Positions 6,850-16,400 of a stretch of 64,000 nt of DNA are shown here, in pieces. A model generated the notes under the pieces. The model was not told the DNA's origin. It worked only from the letters and a program-made list of their open reading frames with translations, and searched no databases. The DNA lies in assembly GCF_900112685.1 (NCBI RefSeq), contig NZ_FOMS01000006.1, positions 124,001 to 188,000 on the forward strand, given 5' to 3'. The translations under genes were made by a program, and so were the position numbers. Position 1 is the first letter of the stretch; each line of letters begins with the position of its first letter. This DNA comes from Roseivivax sediminis. Lineage in GTDB: Bacteria; Pseudomonadota; Alphaproteobacteria; Rhodobacterales; Rhodobacteraceae.

Positions 6850-7499
6850 TCGTCGCGTTCCTCAACCAGAAAGGCGGCGTCGGCAAGACCACGCTGGCGC
6901 TGCATCTCGCCGGTCAATGGGCCGCAAGGGGAAAGCGGGTCACGCTGATCGATGCCGATCCGCAAGGCTCGGCTCTGGACTGGTCGGAGCGCCGCAGCCA
7001 TGAGGGCTTGCCGCGCGCCTTCGGCGTCGTCGGTCTGGCCCGCGACACATTGCACCGCGAGGCCCCGGAGCTGGCCCGCGACGCCGATCATGTTGTCATC
7101 GACGGGCCGCCGCGTGTCGCCGGCCTCATGCGCTCCGCGCTGCTCGCCGCCGACCTGGTGCTGATCCCGGTGCAGCCATCGCCGTTCGACGGCTGGGCCT
7201 CGGCCGAGATGCTGTCGCTTCTGAACGAAGCCCGCATCTACCGGCCCGAGCTGGCCGCACGCTTCATTCTCAACCGTTGCGGCGCGCGCACCGTCATCGC
7301 CCGCGAGACGGCCGAAACATTGGCCGAACACGACCCGCCGGTACTCGCTGCCACCATTGGCCAGCGCGTCGTCTTCGCCGACGCCCCACAGTCCGGCCGG
7401 CTTGTCAGCGAAATCGACGGCGACAGCCCGGCCGCGCGCGAGATCGCAACACTGACCGCCGAGATCGACCGCCTGTCGCTCCGGAAGGCCGCGCCATGA
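6846..7499 (+). CDS. parA: ParA-family partition ATPase
   Basis: 217 residues. Deviant Walker A KGGVGKTTLALH near residue 10, Walker A' VTLIDADPQGSALDWS, and switch region VVIDGPPRVAGL are all present. The short length and missing N-terminal HTH mark the small ParA type found on conjugative elements. It overlaps repA upstream and the small downstream gene (ATGA), forming a compact stability operon that keeps the circular form during cell division. Confidence 0.92.
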   Translation: MIVAFLNQKGGVGKTTLALHLAGQWAARGKRVTLIDADPQGSALDWSERRSHEGLPRAFGVVGLARDTLHREAPELARDADHVVIDGPPRVAGLMRSALLAADLVLIPVQPSPFDGWASAEMLSLLNEARIYRPELAARFILNRCGARTVIARETAETLAEHDPPVLAATIGQRVVFADAPQSGRLVSEIDGDSPAAREIATLTAEIDRLSLRKAAP

Positions 7500-7750
7500 G
7501 CAAACCCACCCGCACACCCGGTTTTGCATCCCGGCCGGGCGATCCCGAAAGCTGGATCAGGGCGACCGAGGCACCGCCGAACGGCAAGTCCGCCGGCGAA
7601 GCGTTCACCGCGCGCCTGACCATCGACATCACGCCCGAGCTGCGCGGGCGCATCAAGGTCGCGGCTTTCCGGCGCGGGATCACCGTCGCCGACATGCTGC
7701 GCGACCTGCTCGCCCGTGAATTTCCATCCAGCGAGGGAGATCCGACATGA
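7496..7750 (+). CDS. Small ParA partner, ribbon-helix-helix-like
   Basis: 84 residues. The C-terminal half, AFTARLTIDITPELRGRIKVAAFRRGITVADMLRDLL (quoted in part), reads as a beta strand followed by two helices, as in ribbon-helix-helix centromere-binding proteins. It overlaps parA by 4 bases and DUF2840 by 4 bases. Most likely the ParB/ParG-equivalent of the partition pair; this is inferred from fold and position. Confidence 0.7.
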   Translation: MSKPTRTPGFASRPGDPESWIRATEAPPNGKSAGEAFTARLTIDITPELRGRIKVAAFRRGITVADMLRDLLAREFPSSEGDPT

Positions 7751-8265
7751 CCGGCAAGCCGGCCCACCGCATGCACGGCCGTCCGCTGCCGGACGGGCCT
7801 CAACCCTTCACCACCTTGGTCGAGCTGACCTTCCAGAAACAGAAGGTCGAGCACTGGATCAGGTTCGGCCGCAAGAGCTACGAGAAGATCCTCGACCGCC
7901 GCCGCAGCATCGTCGGCTTCGCGCCGGACAGCGTCTTCGCCTTCGTCCGCTGGGCGGCCGGCGAACATGGCACAATCATCTCGCGCATCGACATCGTGCG
8001 CGCGGTTCGTCGCGGCGAGCCGTTCCAGACGCTGCCCTTCGTCCGCCCCGGTGGCGACATCCTGCTGCGTCTCGACAGTTGGACAAAGGTGCAGCGCGCG
8101 CTTGCCGCCATCGACGCCGTGGAAGCGCTCGGCCTCGATCCGGCCGACGCCGCGCCGGATCACTGGCGGCACGTCCACAACCGGCTGAGCGCCGGCCTGG
8201 AACCGCACGTCTATACGCCCGAGCGACACGCCGCCTGGCTGCATCGCCGGAGGATCGACCCATGA
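7747..8265 (+). CDS. DUF2840 conjugative-element protein
   Basis: 172 residues matching the DUF2840 family conserved between parA and traF in Tn4371-like elements. Features visible are TTLVELTFQKQKVEHWIRFG, FAPDSVFAFVRWAAGEHGT and LRLDSWTKVQRALAAIDAVE. No membrane segment or catalytic motif is evident. It overlaps both neighbours by 4 bases. Its function has not been established. Confidence 0.8.
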   Translation: MTGKPAHRMHGRPLPDGPQPFTTLVELTFQKQKVEHWIRFGRKSYEKILDRRRSIVGFAPDSVFAFVRWAAGEHGTIISRIDIVRAVRRGEPFQTLPFVRPGGDILLRLDSWTKVQRALAAIDAVEALGLDPADAAPDHWRHVHNRLSAGLEPHVYTPERHAAWLHRRRIDP

Positions 8266-8807
8266 CGCGCCGCCGCACCCTCATGGTGACGGCGCTGGCG
8301 GTCATCGGCATCGCCGCCGCCAGCACCGTCGAGACGCCCACCAAACTGATCTGGAATTCGACGGCGAGCGCGCCGGTCGGCTTCTACACCGTCGAGCCGG
8401 CAGACCGGATCGAGGTGCCCGAACTGGTCGCCGTGATACCGCCCGAACCGCTTGCCCACTTCATGGTCGAGCGTGGCTATGTCGGACGCGGCGTGCCGCT
8501 CCTCAAACGCGTCCTCGGCCTTCCCGGGCAGCGCGTTTGTCGCACCGGCCGTGCGATCACGGTGGACGGGATCGAGATGGGCGAAGCGCTGGAGCGCGAC
8601 AGCCTGGGCCGCGAACTTCCTGTCTGGCAGGGCTGCGGCACCGTCCATGAGGGCGAACTCTTCCTCATGAATTGGCAGGTCCGCGACAGCCTCGACGGCC
8701 GCTATTTCGGACCTATCCCCGCAAATTCCGTCATCGGCCGGGCGCGACCGCTCTGGACCGATGAGGAAGCCGATGGCCGCTTCGTTTGGCGCGCGCCGAC
8801 GCACTGA
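8262..8807 (+). CDS. traF: TraF conjugal transfer peptidase (S26 family)
   Basis: 181 residues with an N-terminal membrane segment (MVTALAVIGIAAAS). The signal-peptidase-like serine motif is SAPVGFYTV, and the lysine box is GVPLLKRVLGLPGQRV. A late conserved block RYFGPIPANSVIGRARPLW is the usual S26 box. TraF-type peptidases process (and in the RP4 system help cyclise) the TrbC pilin, which is encoded downstream at 16068. Complete, with the catalytic Ser and Lys in place. Confidence 0.9.
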   Translation: MTRRRTLMVTALAVIGIAAASTVETPTKLIWNSTASAPVGFYTVEPADRIEVPELVAVIPPEPLAHFMVERGYVGRGVPLLKRVLGLPGQRVCRTGRAITVDGIEMGEALERDSLGRELPVWQGCGTVHEGELFLMNWQVRDSLDGRYFGPIPANSVIGRARPLWTDEEADGRFVWRAPTH

Positions 8808-8843
8808 CCCCGCACATCCACCCCCAAACGCAGGAGACTTTCC

Positions 8844-9179
8844 ATGCCGCAGATCGGTCAATTCACACGCGAGGAAACGCACTTTGTCGGGCGCGTCCAC
8901 ACGCTCACCCTCTACCGCGAAGTCAGCATCGTTCCGGCCGAACCCTCCGATGCCGAGAACGCGCCCGACTACCGCATCTTTCACGGCGCGGACGATGCGG
9001 CGCCCGAGATCGGCGCGGCGTGGAAACGCACAGGCGAGAAGGCCGGTGAATATCTTTCGGTCCTGATCTACGACCCCGCGCTGCCGCGTCCGATCCGCGC
9101 GAATCTGTTCCGCGATGGCGCCGAGGCGACGTCCTGGTCGCTGCATTGGAGCCGGCCCAGGCGTGGCGGGAAGGACTGA
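8844..9179 (+). CDS. DUF736 family protein
   Basis: 111 residues: IGQFTREETHFVGRVHTLTL at the start, YRIFHGADDAAPEIGAAWKRTGEKAGEYLSV (quoted in part) in the middle. This small beta-rich family is found almost only on conjugative plasmids and ICEs of proteobacteria. It follows traF after 36 bases with an AGGAG site. Function unknown. Confidence 0.88.
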   Translation: MPQIGQFTREETHFVGRVHTLTLYREVSIVPAEPSDAENAPDYRIFHGADDAAPEIGAAWKRTGEKAGEYLSVLIYDPALPRPIRANLFRDGAEATSWSLHWSRPRRGGKD

Positions 9180-9181
9180 GC

Positions 9182-9949
9182 ATGGCTCGGCCACGCCACC
9201 AGCATGCGTCCGGGCGTCGTCTTACCGCCCGGCGCATCGCGCTCCTTCTCCTTTCCGGCCTTCCACTTTTGGTATCGCCCGATGGGACCGCTTTCGCTCA
9301 GCCAGCGCCCGCGACCGCCACGCCCGCGAGCCATCCCTATGCGGCTCACATTGCCGAAGCTGCGCAGCGCTTCGGCATTCCAGAGCCCTGGATCGCGGCC
9401 GTGCTGCGCGCCGAGAGCGCGGGTGACGTGCGCGCAATCTCGTCGGCCGGTGCGATGGGATTGATGCAGGTCATGCCTGCCACATGGGCGGAGCTGCGCG
9501 CACGCTATCGCCTCGGCCGGGACCCCTATGATCCACGCGACAACATCCTTGCCGGTGCAGCTTACCTGCGCGAGATGTGGGACCGTTATGGCAATGTCGC
9601 GGCCATGCTCGCGGCCTACAATGCCGGTCCCGCCCGCTATGACGACTACCTCGCGACGGGCCGCGCATTGCCCGCCGAGACCCGTGCCTATGTCGCTTCC
9701 CTCGTGCCGGTTCTTGGCGGCGGCCTTGCTTCCGATCCGGCGATCCCGGCGACGCCACCAGTCCCTGATTGGCGCGATGCACCGCTCTTCGTCATACGCT
9801 CGGGCGACACACAGACCGCCGACGCGCGGCCATCCGAAGCGCAGTCCGGCGACGCCCGCACACCCGTTCCGGTGCGCGATACCGCCGATGCAGAGCCGCA
9901 GGACGGCAGCCTTTTCGTCGCCCGCGCGAGCGAGGCAAGCACGCCATGA
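9182..9949 (+). CDS. Lytic transglycosylase (VirB1-like)
   Basis: 255 residues from the ATG at 9182; signal peptide RRIALLLLSGLPLLVSPDGTAFAQ directs export. The SLT domain covers about residues 50-150 and contains the catalytic glutamate in AAVLRAESAGDVRAISSAGAMGLMQVMP (quoted in part) and AAYNAGPARYDDY. It locally opens the peptidoglycan for the mating-pair apparatus. The C-terminal 60 residues are low-complexity, rich in Asp, Ala and Pro. Confidence 0.9.
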   Translation: MARPRHQHASGRRLTARRIALLLLSGLPLLVSPDGTAFAQPAPATATPASHPYAAHIAEAAQRFGIPEPWIAAVLRAESAGDVRAISSAGAMGLMQVMPATWAELRARYRLGRDPYDPRDNILAGAAYLREMWDRYGNVAAMLAAYNAGPARYDDYLATGRALPAETRAYVASLVPVLGGGLASDPAIPATPPVPDWRDAPLFVIRSGDTQTADARPSEAQSGDARTPVPVRDTADAEPQDGSLFVARASEASTP

Positions 9950-10253
9950 GCATGGCGCTGCCCTGCTTCAGTGCGCCGATTGCAGTGTGCAGACCGTCAT
10001 ATTTGCGCCTGGCCGCAATGACGGCAGGAAGGGCAGAAAGGGCGGAGGGCAAGATAAAGGAACATGGCACCAGGTCGGGCCAGTTCTCGAAATTACTGTT
10101 GTCTGCACACTGGTTGGGTGGCGCGCGAACGGCACCCCATTCAGGGGCCTCGCGTGCCGCGATGTCTCGCAACGCCCTGGCCTTGCTGGGTTTTGACCGG
10201 CACTATCGTCCGAAATCGGTCGGTTTCGCACCATTTTGGCCCGGAGCGCGTCG
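9950..10253. other. Intergenic upstream of relaxase: candidate oriT region
   Basis: 304 bases without a credible gene, directly before the relaxase gene. It holds a short inverted repeat CGAAA/TTTCG around 10211-10228. In related ICEs oriT lies just upstream of rlxS, so this is the most likely place for the nick site. No nic sequence could be matched by eye. Confidence 0.4.
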
Positions 10254-12317
10254 ATGAGCGCCGACGACGAAAACCGCTTCCGGCCCAGGCCCGGCCGCAT
10301 CCGCTCCGACAGGCCGCGCACGGGCAAGGCAAAGAGCTTTCTCACCCAGGCAAAGAAGCTCGCGCGGCAGCACAGCAATGGCCCGTCCAGATCAGCGACG
10401 CGATCATCAATGCGCTCCGTGTCCGGTGCGGCCGGAAAGAGCGGCAAGGCATCGCGGGCAAGGGGAGGACCAGGTGTGCGGCGCGGTCGTGGCGCGGCCT
10501 TCGTCCGGTCGCGCACGCTCTCCGGCGGCTGGCGGCACAGCGCACCCGGCATGCGCCGCGTCATCGTGAAAACCCGCTACGTCCAGAACGCCGGCAGGAA
10601 CGGCAGGTCTGCCGCCCATCTGCGCTACATCCAGCGCGACGGAACCTCGCGCGATGGCGAGCGCGGCCAGCTCTATTCGGCCGACGAGGACCGCGCCGAT
10701 GGCAACGCCTTTCTTGATCGCGGTGCCGATGATCGTCACCAGTTCCGATTCATCGTCTCGCCCGAAGACGGAGCCGACCTCACCGACCTGACGGCGCACA
10801 CCCGCGATCTGATGAGCCGGATCGAATCCGACCTCGGCACGCGGCTCGATTGGGTCGCGGTCAATCACTACAACACCGGCCATCCCCATGTGCATGTCAT
10901 CGTCCGGGGCAAGGACGATCTCGGCGAGAATCTGGTCATCAATGGCGACTATCTCGCCAACGGGATTCGCGAGCGGGCGAGCGAGTTGACCACCCTCGAG
11001 CTCGGCCCCGTGACCGGGATCGAGCAGAGCCGAAAGCTGTTGGCCGAGATCGATCAGGACCGCTTCACCCGCATCGACCGGGCAATGGCAGACGAGGCCG
11101 ATGGCCGCTTCCTCGATCTGCGCCACGAGCCCGCCGAACCGAGGCGGCAGTTCAACCGCGCGCTGCGCCTTCGCCGGCTCGCCAAGCTCGAGAAGATGGG
11201 CCTGGCCACGGAGCACGCCCCCGGCGCCTGGGAATTGAGCGAGAGGATGGAACCGGCGCTGCGTGAGCTGGGCGAGCGTGGCGACATTATCCGCACCATG
11301 CACAAGGCATTGAAGGCCGATGGTCTGGAGCGCGACCCGGTGACCTTCCAGATTCATGACGGGCCGCCCGCGTCTCCCATCGTCGGCCGCGTCGTGGACA
11401 AATATCTGTCGGACGAACTGGGCGAGAACCTGACGCTGGTGGTGGACGGGATCGACGGCCGCACGCATCACGTCGCCGGCATCGACCCGGTCCGCGTCGA
11501 GGACGCGCGCATCGGCAGTGTGATCGAGATCGGCCCGGCCGACACCACGCAGCGCCCGTCCGACCGCACGATTGCGACAATCGCCGAGGACAGCATCTAT
11601 CGGCCAAGCCGCCATCTGGAACAGGCCAGGTTCGAGGGCCGCGTGCCGGGCGGTGACTATGAGGGCTATGTCGATGCCCATGTGCGCCGGCTGGAAGCGC
11701 TGCGCCGCGCCGGCATCGTCGAGCGGATCGACGCTCACCAATGGCGCGTCCCCGACGATTTCGAGAGCCGCGCCGCCGCCTATGATGCGGGCCGCAACCG
11801 GCAGGCCAGCGTGCGCGTCCTGTCCGCCTTCGATCTGGAACAGCAGATCGGCGCCGATGGCGCGACCTGGCTGGACCGGCGGCTGATCTCCGGCGAGGCA
11901 TCGGATCTAGCACCGGCCGGGTTCGGGAGCCAGGTGCGCGAGGCGATCGACCAGCGCCGCGAGCATCATATCGAGCGGGGTGACGCCACGCGGCAACAGA
12001 ACGGCCGCGTCTTCTATCGGCGCAATCTTCTCGCCACCCTGCGCGAGCGCGAGCTGGCCCGTGTCGGCGCCGAGATGGCGGCGAGCAAGGCGCTGCCGTT
12101 CCGGGCAGCGGCGGAGGGCGAGAGCGTCAGCGGCAAGTTTACGGGCACTGTGCAATTGTCCAGCGGCAAGTTCGCCATCGTGGAAAAGAGCCACGAGTTC
12201 ACCCTGGTCCCGTGGCGGCCGGTCATCGACCGTCAGCTCGGCCGCGAGGTCATGTGCGTCGTCCAGGGCGGTTCGGTGTCGTGGCAGCTTGGCAGATCGC
12301 GCGGCATCGGAATCTGA
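10254..12317 (+). CDS. rlxS: RlxS/VirD2-type relaxase (DUF3363)
   Basis: 687 residues. After a basic, disordered 100-residue leader comes the relaxase domain: RRVIVKTRYVQNAGRNG (likely nucleophile tyrosine), FRFIVSPEDGADL, the helper region DWVAVNHYNTG and the metal-binding histidine motif HPHVHVIVRG. The DUF3363 domain occupies the C-terminal half (from about residue 330). It nicks oriT and pilots the single strand through the TraG/Trb machinery. Homologous to the relaxase of ICEMlSymR7A. Complete, with no frame breaks. Confidence 0.9.
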   Translation: MSADDENRFRPRPGRIRSDRPRTGKAKSFLTQAKKLARQHSNGPSRSATRSSMRSVSGAAGKSGKASRARGGPGVRRGRGAAFVRSRTLSGGWRHSAPGMRRVIVKTRYVQNAGRNGRSAAHLRYIQRDGTSRDGERGQLYSADEDRADGNAFLDRGADDRHQFRFIVSPEDGADLTDLTAHTRDLMSRIESDLGTRLDWVAVNHYNTGHPHVHVIVRGKDDLGENLVINGDYLANGIRERASELTTLELGPVTGIEQSRKLLAEIDQDRFTRIDRAMADEADGRFLDLRHEPAEPRRQFNRALRLRRLAKLEKMGLATEHAPGAWELSERMEPALRELGERGDIIRTMHKALKADGLERDPVTFQIHDGPPASPIVGRVVDKYLSDELGENLTLVVDGIDGRTHHVAGIDPVRVEDARIGSVIEIGPADTTQRPSDRTIATIAEDSIYRPSRHLEQARFEGRVPGGDYEGYVDAHVRRLEALRRAGIVERIDAHQWRVPDDFESRAAAYDAGRNRQASVRVLSAFDLEQQIGADGATWLDRRLISGEASDLAPAGFGSQVREAIDQRREHHIERGDATRQQNGRVFYRRNLLATLRERELARVGAEMAASKALPFRAAAEGESVSGKFTGTVQLSSGKFAIVEKSHEFTLVPWRPVIDRQLGREVMCVVQGGSVSWQLGRSRGIGI

Positions 12318-12481
12318 CCAAAAGCAGACGCGCGTTCGCTTGGCGCGTGCCCCGCCGCTAGGAACCGTCCTATTCGCGCGCTGTGGTATGCTCCCGCTCT
12401 CCGCCCCGGTCTTTCCTGTTGCCTCTCGCGCAAATGCCTATTCTTTGATCGGCTCCATCTCTTTTGCCGATTGGAGCCTTT

Positions 12482-14473
12482 ATGCGCGGAGGCAGAATAC
12501 TCTGGGGCCAGATCGCCGTCGTCTTCACCATTGTTCTGGTGATGACCTGGGCGGCGACACAATGGACCGCATGGCGGCTCGGATTTCAGCCGCAACTCGG
12601 CAACCCGTGGTTCGATCTGGCCGGCTGGCCGGTCTACTACCCGCCCGCCTTCTTCTGGTGGTGGTTCTCCTTTGATGCCTATGCGCCTGCGATCTTCGTC
12701 GAGGGCGCGATTATCGCCGCGTCCGGCGGCTTCATCGCCATCGCCGCCGCTATCCTCATGTCGATCATCCGGGCGCGGGAGGCAAAGAACGTCGCCACCT
12801 ACGGCTCGGCACGCTGGGCCGAGGATCGGGAAATCCGTGCCGCCGGGCTCCTCGGCCCTGACGGTGTGGTGCTCGGCCAATATGACCGCGACTATCTGCG
12901 CCATGACGGGCCGGAGCATGTCTTGTGCTTCGCACCCACCCGCAGCGGCAAGGGCGTGGGCCTTGTTGTGCCGACGCTGCTGACCTGGCCGGGAAGCTGC
13001 ATCGTCCACGACATCAAGGGCGAGAACTGGACGCTGACGGCCGGCTTTCGCGCCAGGCACGGCCGTGTGCTGCTGTTCGATCCGACCAATGCGAAATCCT
13101 CAGCCTACAATCCGCTGCTGGAAGTGCGGCAGGGCGAATGGGAAGTCCGCGATGTGCAGAACATCGCCGATATTCTGGTCGATCCCGAAGGCAGCCTCGA
13201 CAAGCGCAACCACTGGGAAAAGACCTCTCACGCACTGCTGGTCGGCGCGATCCTGCATGTGCTTTACGCCGAACCCGACAAGACACTGGCCGGTGTCGCC
13301 AATTTCCTGTCCGACCCGCGCCGCCCGGTCGAAGCGACCTTGCGCGCCATGATGAATACGCCGCACCTGGGCGAGGCCGGCGTCCACCCCGTCGTCGCTT
13401 CGGCCGCGCGCGAATTGCTGAACAAGAGTGAGAACGAGCGATCGGGTGTCCTGTCTACCGCCATGTCGTTCCTGGGATTGTATCGTGATCCCGTGGTAGC
13501 TCGGGTGACTTCGCGCTGCGACTGGCGCATCGCCGATCTGGTTGGCAGCCGCCAGCCCGTCACGCTCTACCTCGTCGTGCCGCCGTCCGACATCAACCGC
13601 ACCAAACCGCTCATTCGCCTCATCCTCAACCAGATCGGCCGCAGGCTCACCGAAGAGCTGACCACGTCCGGCCAACGTCATCGCCTGCTGTTGATGCTGG
13701 ACGAGTTCCCGGCGCTCGGCCGGCTCGACTTCTTTGAATCGGCGCTCGCCTTCATGGCCGGCTACGGTCTCAAGAGCTTCCTGATCGCGCAGAGCCTCAA
13801 CCAGATCGAGCGCGCTTACGGGCAGAACAATTCCATTCTCGACAACTGCCATGTTCGCGTTGCCTTCGCCACCAATGACGAGCGTACCGCCAAGCGCGTT
13901 TCAGATTCCCTGGGCACCGCGACCGAGTTGCGTGACTCCACCAACTATGCCGGGCATCGGCTCGCGCCCTGGCTGGGGCACCTCATGGTGTCGCGGCAGG
14001 AAACCGCGCGGCCATTGATGACACCCGGCGAGATCATGCAGCTTCCGCCCACCGACGAAATCGTCATGGTGGCGGGTATACCGCCGATCCGCGCCACCAA
14101 GGCCCGCTATTATGAGGATGCGCAGTTCACCGAGCGTGTCCTCGCCCCGCCCGACCCGGCCGCCGGGCCGGCTTGCGCACCGGCGCCCTCAACCGACGAC
14201 TGGTCACGCCGCGTGATTGCCGCGGCAGACCGATCGGCGTCGGGTGCCACGGAAGGCGCTCCCGGCGATCCGGCCAATGCCGGTATCCGCCGCGAACCGG
14301 AACTGCCCGAGCATGAGGAAATCGTCCCGCCGCCGCCTTCTCCGGCGCGGGAATTCGACATCCTCGACGACGAACCCGATGTAGACGCCGCCAAGGCCCG
14401 CGCCTTGCGCTCCCGCATGCGCATGGTCGCGCGGCAGGCGTCGATGAACCCCGATGACGGCATCGAGCTTTGA
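12482..14473 (+). CDS. traG: TraG/VirD4 coupling protein
   Basis: 663 residues with two N-terminal membrane segments (about residues 8-28 and 55-95), Walker A in CFAPTRSGKGVGLVVPTLL and Walker B in RLLLMLDEFPALGRLDFF. It couples the relaxosome to the secretion channel using ATP. A proline- and acid-rich tail begins around residue 560. The chosen start ATG at 12482 follows GGAG. The downstream RHH-family gene starts 10 bases after its stop. Confidence 0.93.
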   Translation: MRGGRILWGQIAVVFTIVLVMTWAATQWTAWRLGFQPQLGNPWFDLAGWPVYYPPAFFWWWFSFDAYAPAIFVEGAIIAASGGFIAIAAAILMSIIRAREAKNVATYGSARWAEDREIRAAGLLGPDGVVLGQYDRDYLRHDGPEHVLCFAPTRSGKGVGLVVPTLLTWPGSCIVHDIKGENWTLTAGFRARHGRVLLFDPTNAKSSAYNPLLEVRQGEWEVRDVQNIADILVDPEGSLDKRNHWEKTSHALLVGAILHVLYAEPDKTLAGVANFLSDPRRPVEATLRAMMNTPHLGEAGVHPVVASAARELLNKSENERSGVLSTAMSFLGLYRDPVVARVTSRCDWRIADLVGSRQPVTLYLVVPPSDINRTKPLIRLILNQIGRRLTEELTTSGQRHRLLLMLDEFPALGRLDFFESALAFMAGYGLKSFLIAQSLNQIERAYGQNNSILDNCHVRVAFATNDERTAKRVSDSLGTATELRDSTNYAGHRLAPWLGHLMVSRQETARPLMTPGEIMQLPPTDEIVMVAGIPPIRATKARYYEDAQFTERVLAPPDPAAGPACAPAPSTDDWSRRVIAAADRSASGATEGAPGDPANAGIRREPELPEHEEIVPPPPSPAREFDILDDEPDVDAAKARALRSRMRMVARQASMNPDDGIEL

Positions 14474-14483
14474 AGGACCCCAC

Positions 14484-14945
14484 GTGACCAAACGCACGCG
14501 CATGAACGTCTATTTCGACCCGGAATTGCTGAAACAGGTCGAGGCGCTGTCATTGCGGCGCAAGGTGTCAAAGTCCGCGATCATCGAGGCGGCCGTCGCC
14601 TCATTCCTGTCCGGGGACACGGCGGATCGGCTGGGAGCGGCCATGTCGCGCCGCCTCGACAGGCTCGGTCGCCAGATCGACGGGCTGGACGAAGATCTCG
14701 CCATCCTCGGCGAAACCCTCTCGCTCTTCATCCGCTTCTGGCTGACCATCACGCCGCCAATCTCGGAGGCCGGAAAAGAGTCGGCTCGAGCCAAGGGCGT
14801 GGAGCGATTTGAGGGCTTCATGCAGACCCTCGGCCGGAGGCTGGCGACGGGAGACAGGTTCCTGAAAGAGTTGTCACGCGACGTCGATTCGACTGGCGTC
14901 AGTTCGTTGCAAGAGCAAGTTGGGGTCAATGGCGACCAGCCCTGA
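14484..14945 (+). CDS. Ribbon-helix-helix (CopG-like) protein
   Basis: 153 residues from a GTG preceded by GAAGGA. The N-terminal 45 residues (TRMNVYFDPELLKQVEALSL, then RKVSKSAIIEAAVASFL) are a ribbon-helix-helix DNA-binding domain; the rest is helical and includes a hydrophobic stretch (LAILGETLSLFIRFWLTI). It lies between traG and trbB as in many Tn4371-like elements and may be an accessory oriT-binding or regulatory protein. Role inferred. Confidence 0.8.
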   Translation: MTKRTRMNVYFDPELLKQVEALSLRRKVSKSAIIEAAVASFLSGDTADRLGAAMSRRLDRLGRQIDGLDEDLAILGETLSLFIRFWLTITPPISEAGKESARAKGVERFEGFMQTLGRRLATGDRFLKELSRDVDSTGVSSLQEQVGVNGDQP

Positions 14946-15066
14946 ACCTTCAACCCATCCTATTTGCCGCCGATCTCCGCCGATGCCCGCACACGCGTAA
15001 ATAGGTGTTGAACCGGCCGGATTTCGGGCTTTCTTAATCGACCCCGATGCGGGGACCGTCTGTCAC

Positions 15067-15086
15067 GCCCCGTTAAGAAGCGGGGC
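15067..15086 (+). promoter_or_regulatory. Hairpin in the trbB leader
   Basis: GCCCCG and CGGGGC flank an 8-base loop, ending 4 bases before the trbB ATG and so overlapping its ribosome-binding site. It could limit translation of the first trb gene. No T-run follows, so it is not an obvious terminator. Confidence 0.35.
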
Positions 15087-15090
15087 CGAG

Positions 15091-16071
15091 ATGACTGCCA
15101 CTCACGACAAACCGGAGGCAATCGCACGCGGCGCGCGCATGTTGCGCACGGCGCTTGGGTCCGCCATTTCAGGGCTGCTCGAAGACCCCGCCGTGGTCGA
15201 GGTGATGCTGAACCCGGACGGCCGCATCTGGGTGGACCGGCTGTCGGAGGGCCTGGCCGATACGGGGGAGCGGCTACGCGCGGCCGATGGCGAGCGCATC
15301 GTGCGGCTGGTCGCCCACCATGTCGGCGCGGAAGTCCATCCCAGGGCGCCGCGTGTCTCGGCCGAACTACCCGAGACGGGAGAGCGGTTCGAGGGATTGC
15401 TGCCGCCGGTAGTGGCCGCGCCGGCCTTCGCGATCAGGAAGCCCGCCATCGCGGTGTTCACGCTCGATGACTATGTGGCCGCCGGGATTATGACCGTCCA
15501 CCAGGCTTTGAGGCTGCGCGAAGCTGTCGCGTCGCGCGCCAACATCCTCGTCGCGGGCGGGACCAGCACGGGCAAGACCACGCTCACCAACGCTCTGCTC
15601 GCCGAAGTGGCGAAAGGTGCGGATCGCGTCGTCATCATCGAGGACACGCGCGAGCTGCAATGCGCGGCGCCCAATCTTGTCGCTATGCGGACAAAAGACG
15701 GCGTGGCGACGCTGTCCGATCTGGTCCGTTCCTCGCTTCGCCTGCGCCCGGACCGCATCCCCATCGGCGAAGTGCGCGGTTCCGAAGCGCTCGACCTGCT
15801 CAAGGCATGGGGCACCGGCCATCCGGGTGGCATCGGCACCATCCATGCCGGTTCCGGTATCGGCGCGCTGCGCCGCCTCGAGCAGCTCATTCAGGAAGCA
15901 GTCGTCACCGTCCCGCGCGCGCTAATCGCCGAGACCATCGACCTCGTTGCCGTCCTGTCCGGGCGCGGTTCCGCGCGCCGGCTGGCCGAACTCGCCCGCG
16001 TCGAAGGACTCGGCACCGACGGCGACTACCGCATCATCCCCGCAACCGACCCGGAAGGAAGTCCAGAATGA
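15091..16071 (+). CDS. trbB: TrbB secretion ATPase (VirB11 family)
   Basis: 326 residues. An N-terminal domain ([20 protein letters not shown]) leads to the RecA-like ATPase with Walker [20 protein letters not shown], Asp box [13 protein letters not shown] and Walker B/His box [16 protein letters not shown]. It is a hexameric cytoplasmic motor of the conjugative pilus. It starts the trb operon; the stop overlaps trbC by 4 bases. Confidence 0.95.
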   Translation: MTATHDKPEAIARGARMLRTALGSAISGLLEDPAVVEVMLNPDGRIWVDRLSEGLADTGERLRAADGERIVRLVAHHVGAEVHPRAPRVSAELPETGERFEGLLPPVVAAPAFAIRKPAIAVFTLDDYVAAGIMTVHQALRLREAVASRANILVAGGTSTGKTTLTNALLAEVAKGADRVVIIEDTRELQCAAPNLVAMRTKDGVATLSDLVRSSLRLRPDRIPIGEVRGSEALDLLKAWGTGHPGGIGTIHAGSGIGALRRLEQLIQEAVVTVPRALIAETIDLVAVLSGRGSARRLAELARVEGLGTDGDYRIIPATDPEGSPE

Positions 16072-16400
16072 TCCGCAATGCCCCGCGTTTTCGCCGTCAT
16101 ATCGCGACGGTGGCAGCCGCCACCTATGTCAGCTTGCTCATGGCGCCCGCCGCATACGCCTCCGGCTCATCGATGCCGTGGGAAGCGCCGCTGCAATCCA
16201 TCCTCGAATCCATCGAGGGACCGGTCGCCAAGATCGTCGCGGTTATCATTATCATCGTTACCGGCCTGACGCTGGCCTTCGGCGATACCGGCGGCGGTTT
16301 CCGGCGCCTGATCCAGATCGTCTTCGGCATCTCCATCGCCTTCGCGGCATCGAGCTTCTTCCTGTCGTTTTTCTCTTTCGGCGGCGGGGCGCTCGTCTGA
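16068..16400 (+). CDS. trbC: TrbC pilin (VirB2 family)
   Basis: 110 residues with a signal sequence ending near AAYASGS, followed by two hydrophobic helices (IVAVIIIIVTGLTLAF and IVFGISIAFAASSFFL) separated by a short polar loop (GDTGGGFRR). That is the VirB2/TrbC pilin plan. It is probably processed by the TraF peptidase encoded upstream. The stop overlaps trbD by one base. Confidence 0.92.
   Translation: MIRNAPRFRRHIATVAAATYVSLLMAPAAYASGSSMPWEAPLQSILESIEGPVAKIVAVIIIIVTGLTLAFGDTGGGFRRLIQIVFGISIAFAASSFFLSFFSFGGGALV

Noticed and set aside
6846..7499. ParA as the missing carboxysome McdA
   Set aside because: It is embedded in the repA-parA-DUF2840 conjugation module about 39 kb from the carboxysome genes and overlaps its own partner gene, so it is the ICE partition ATPase. 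Cross-talk is possible but unsupported.
10407..11741. A 444-codon minus-strand frame opposite the relaxase gene
   Set aside because: No family motif or ribosome-binding site, and the opposite strand encodes a complete relaxase.
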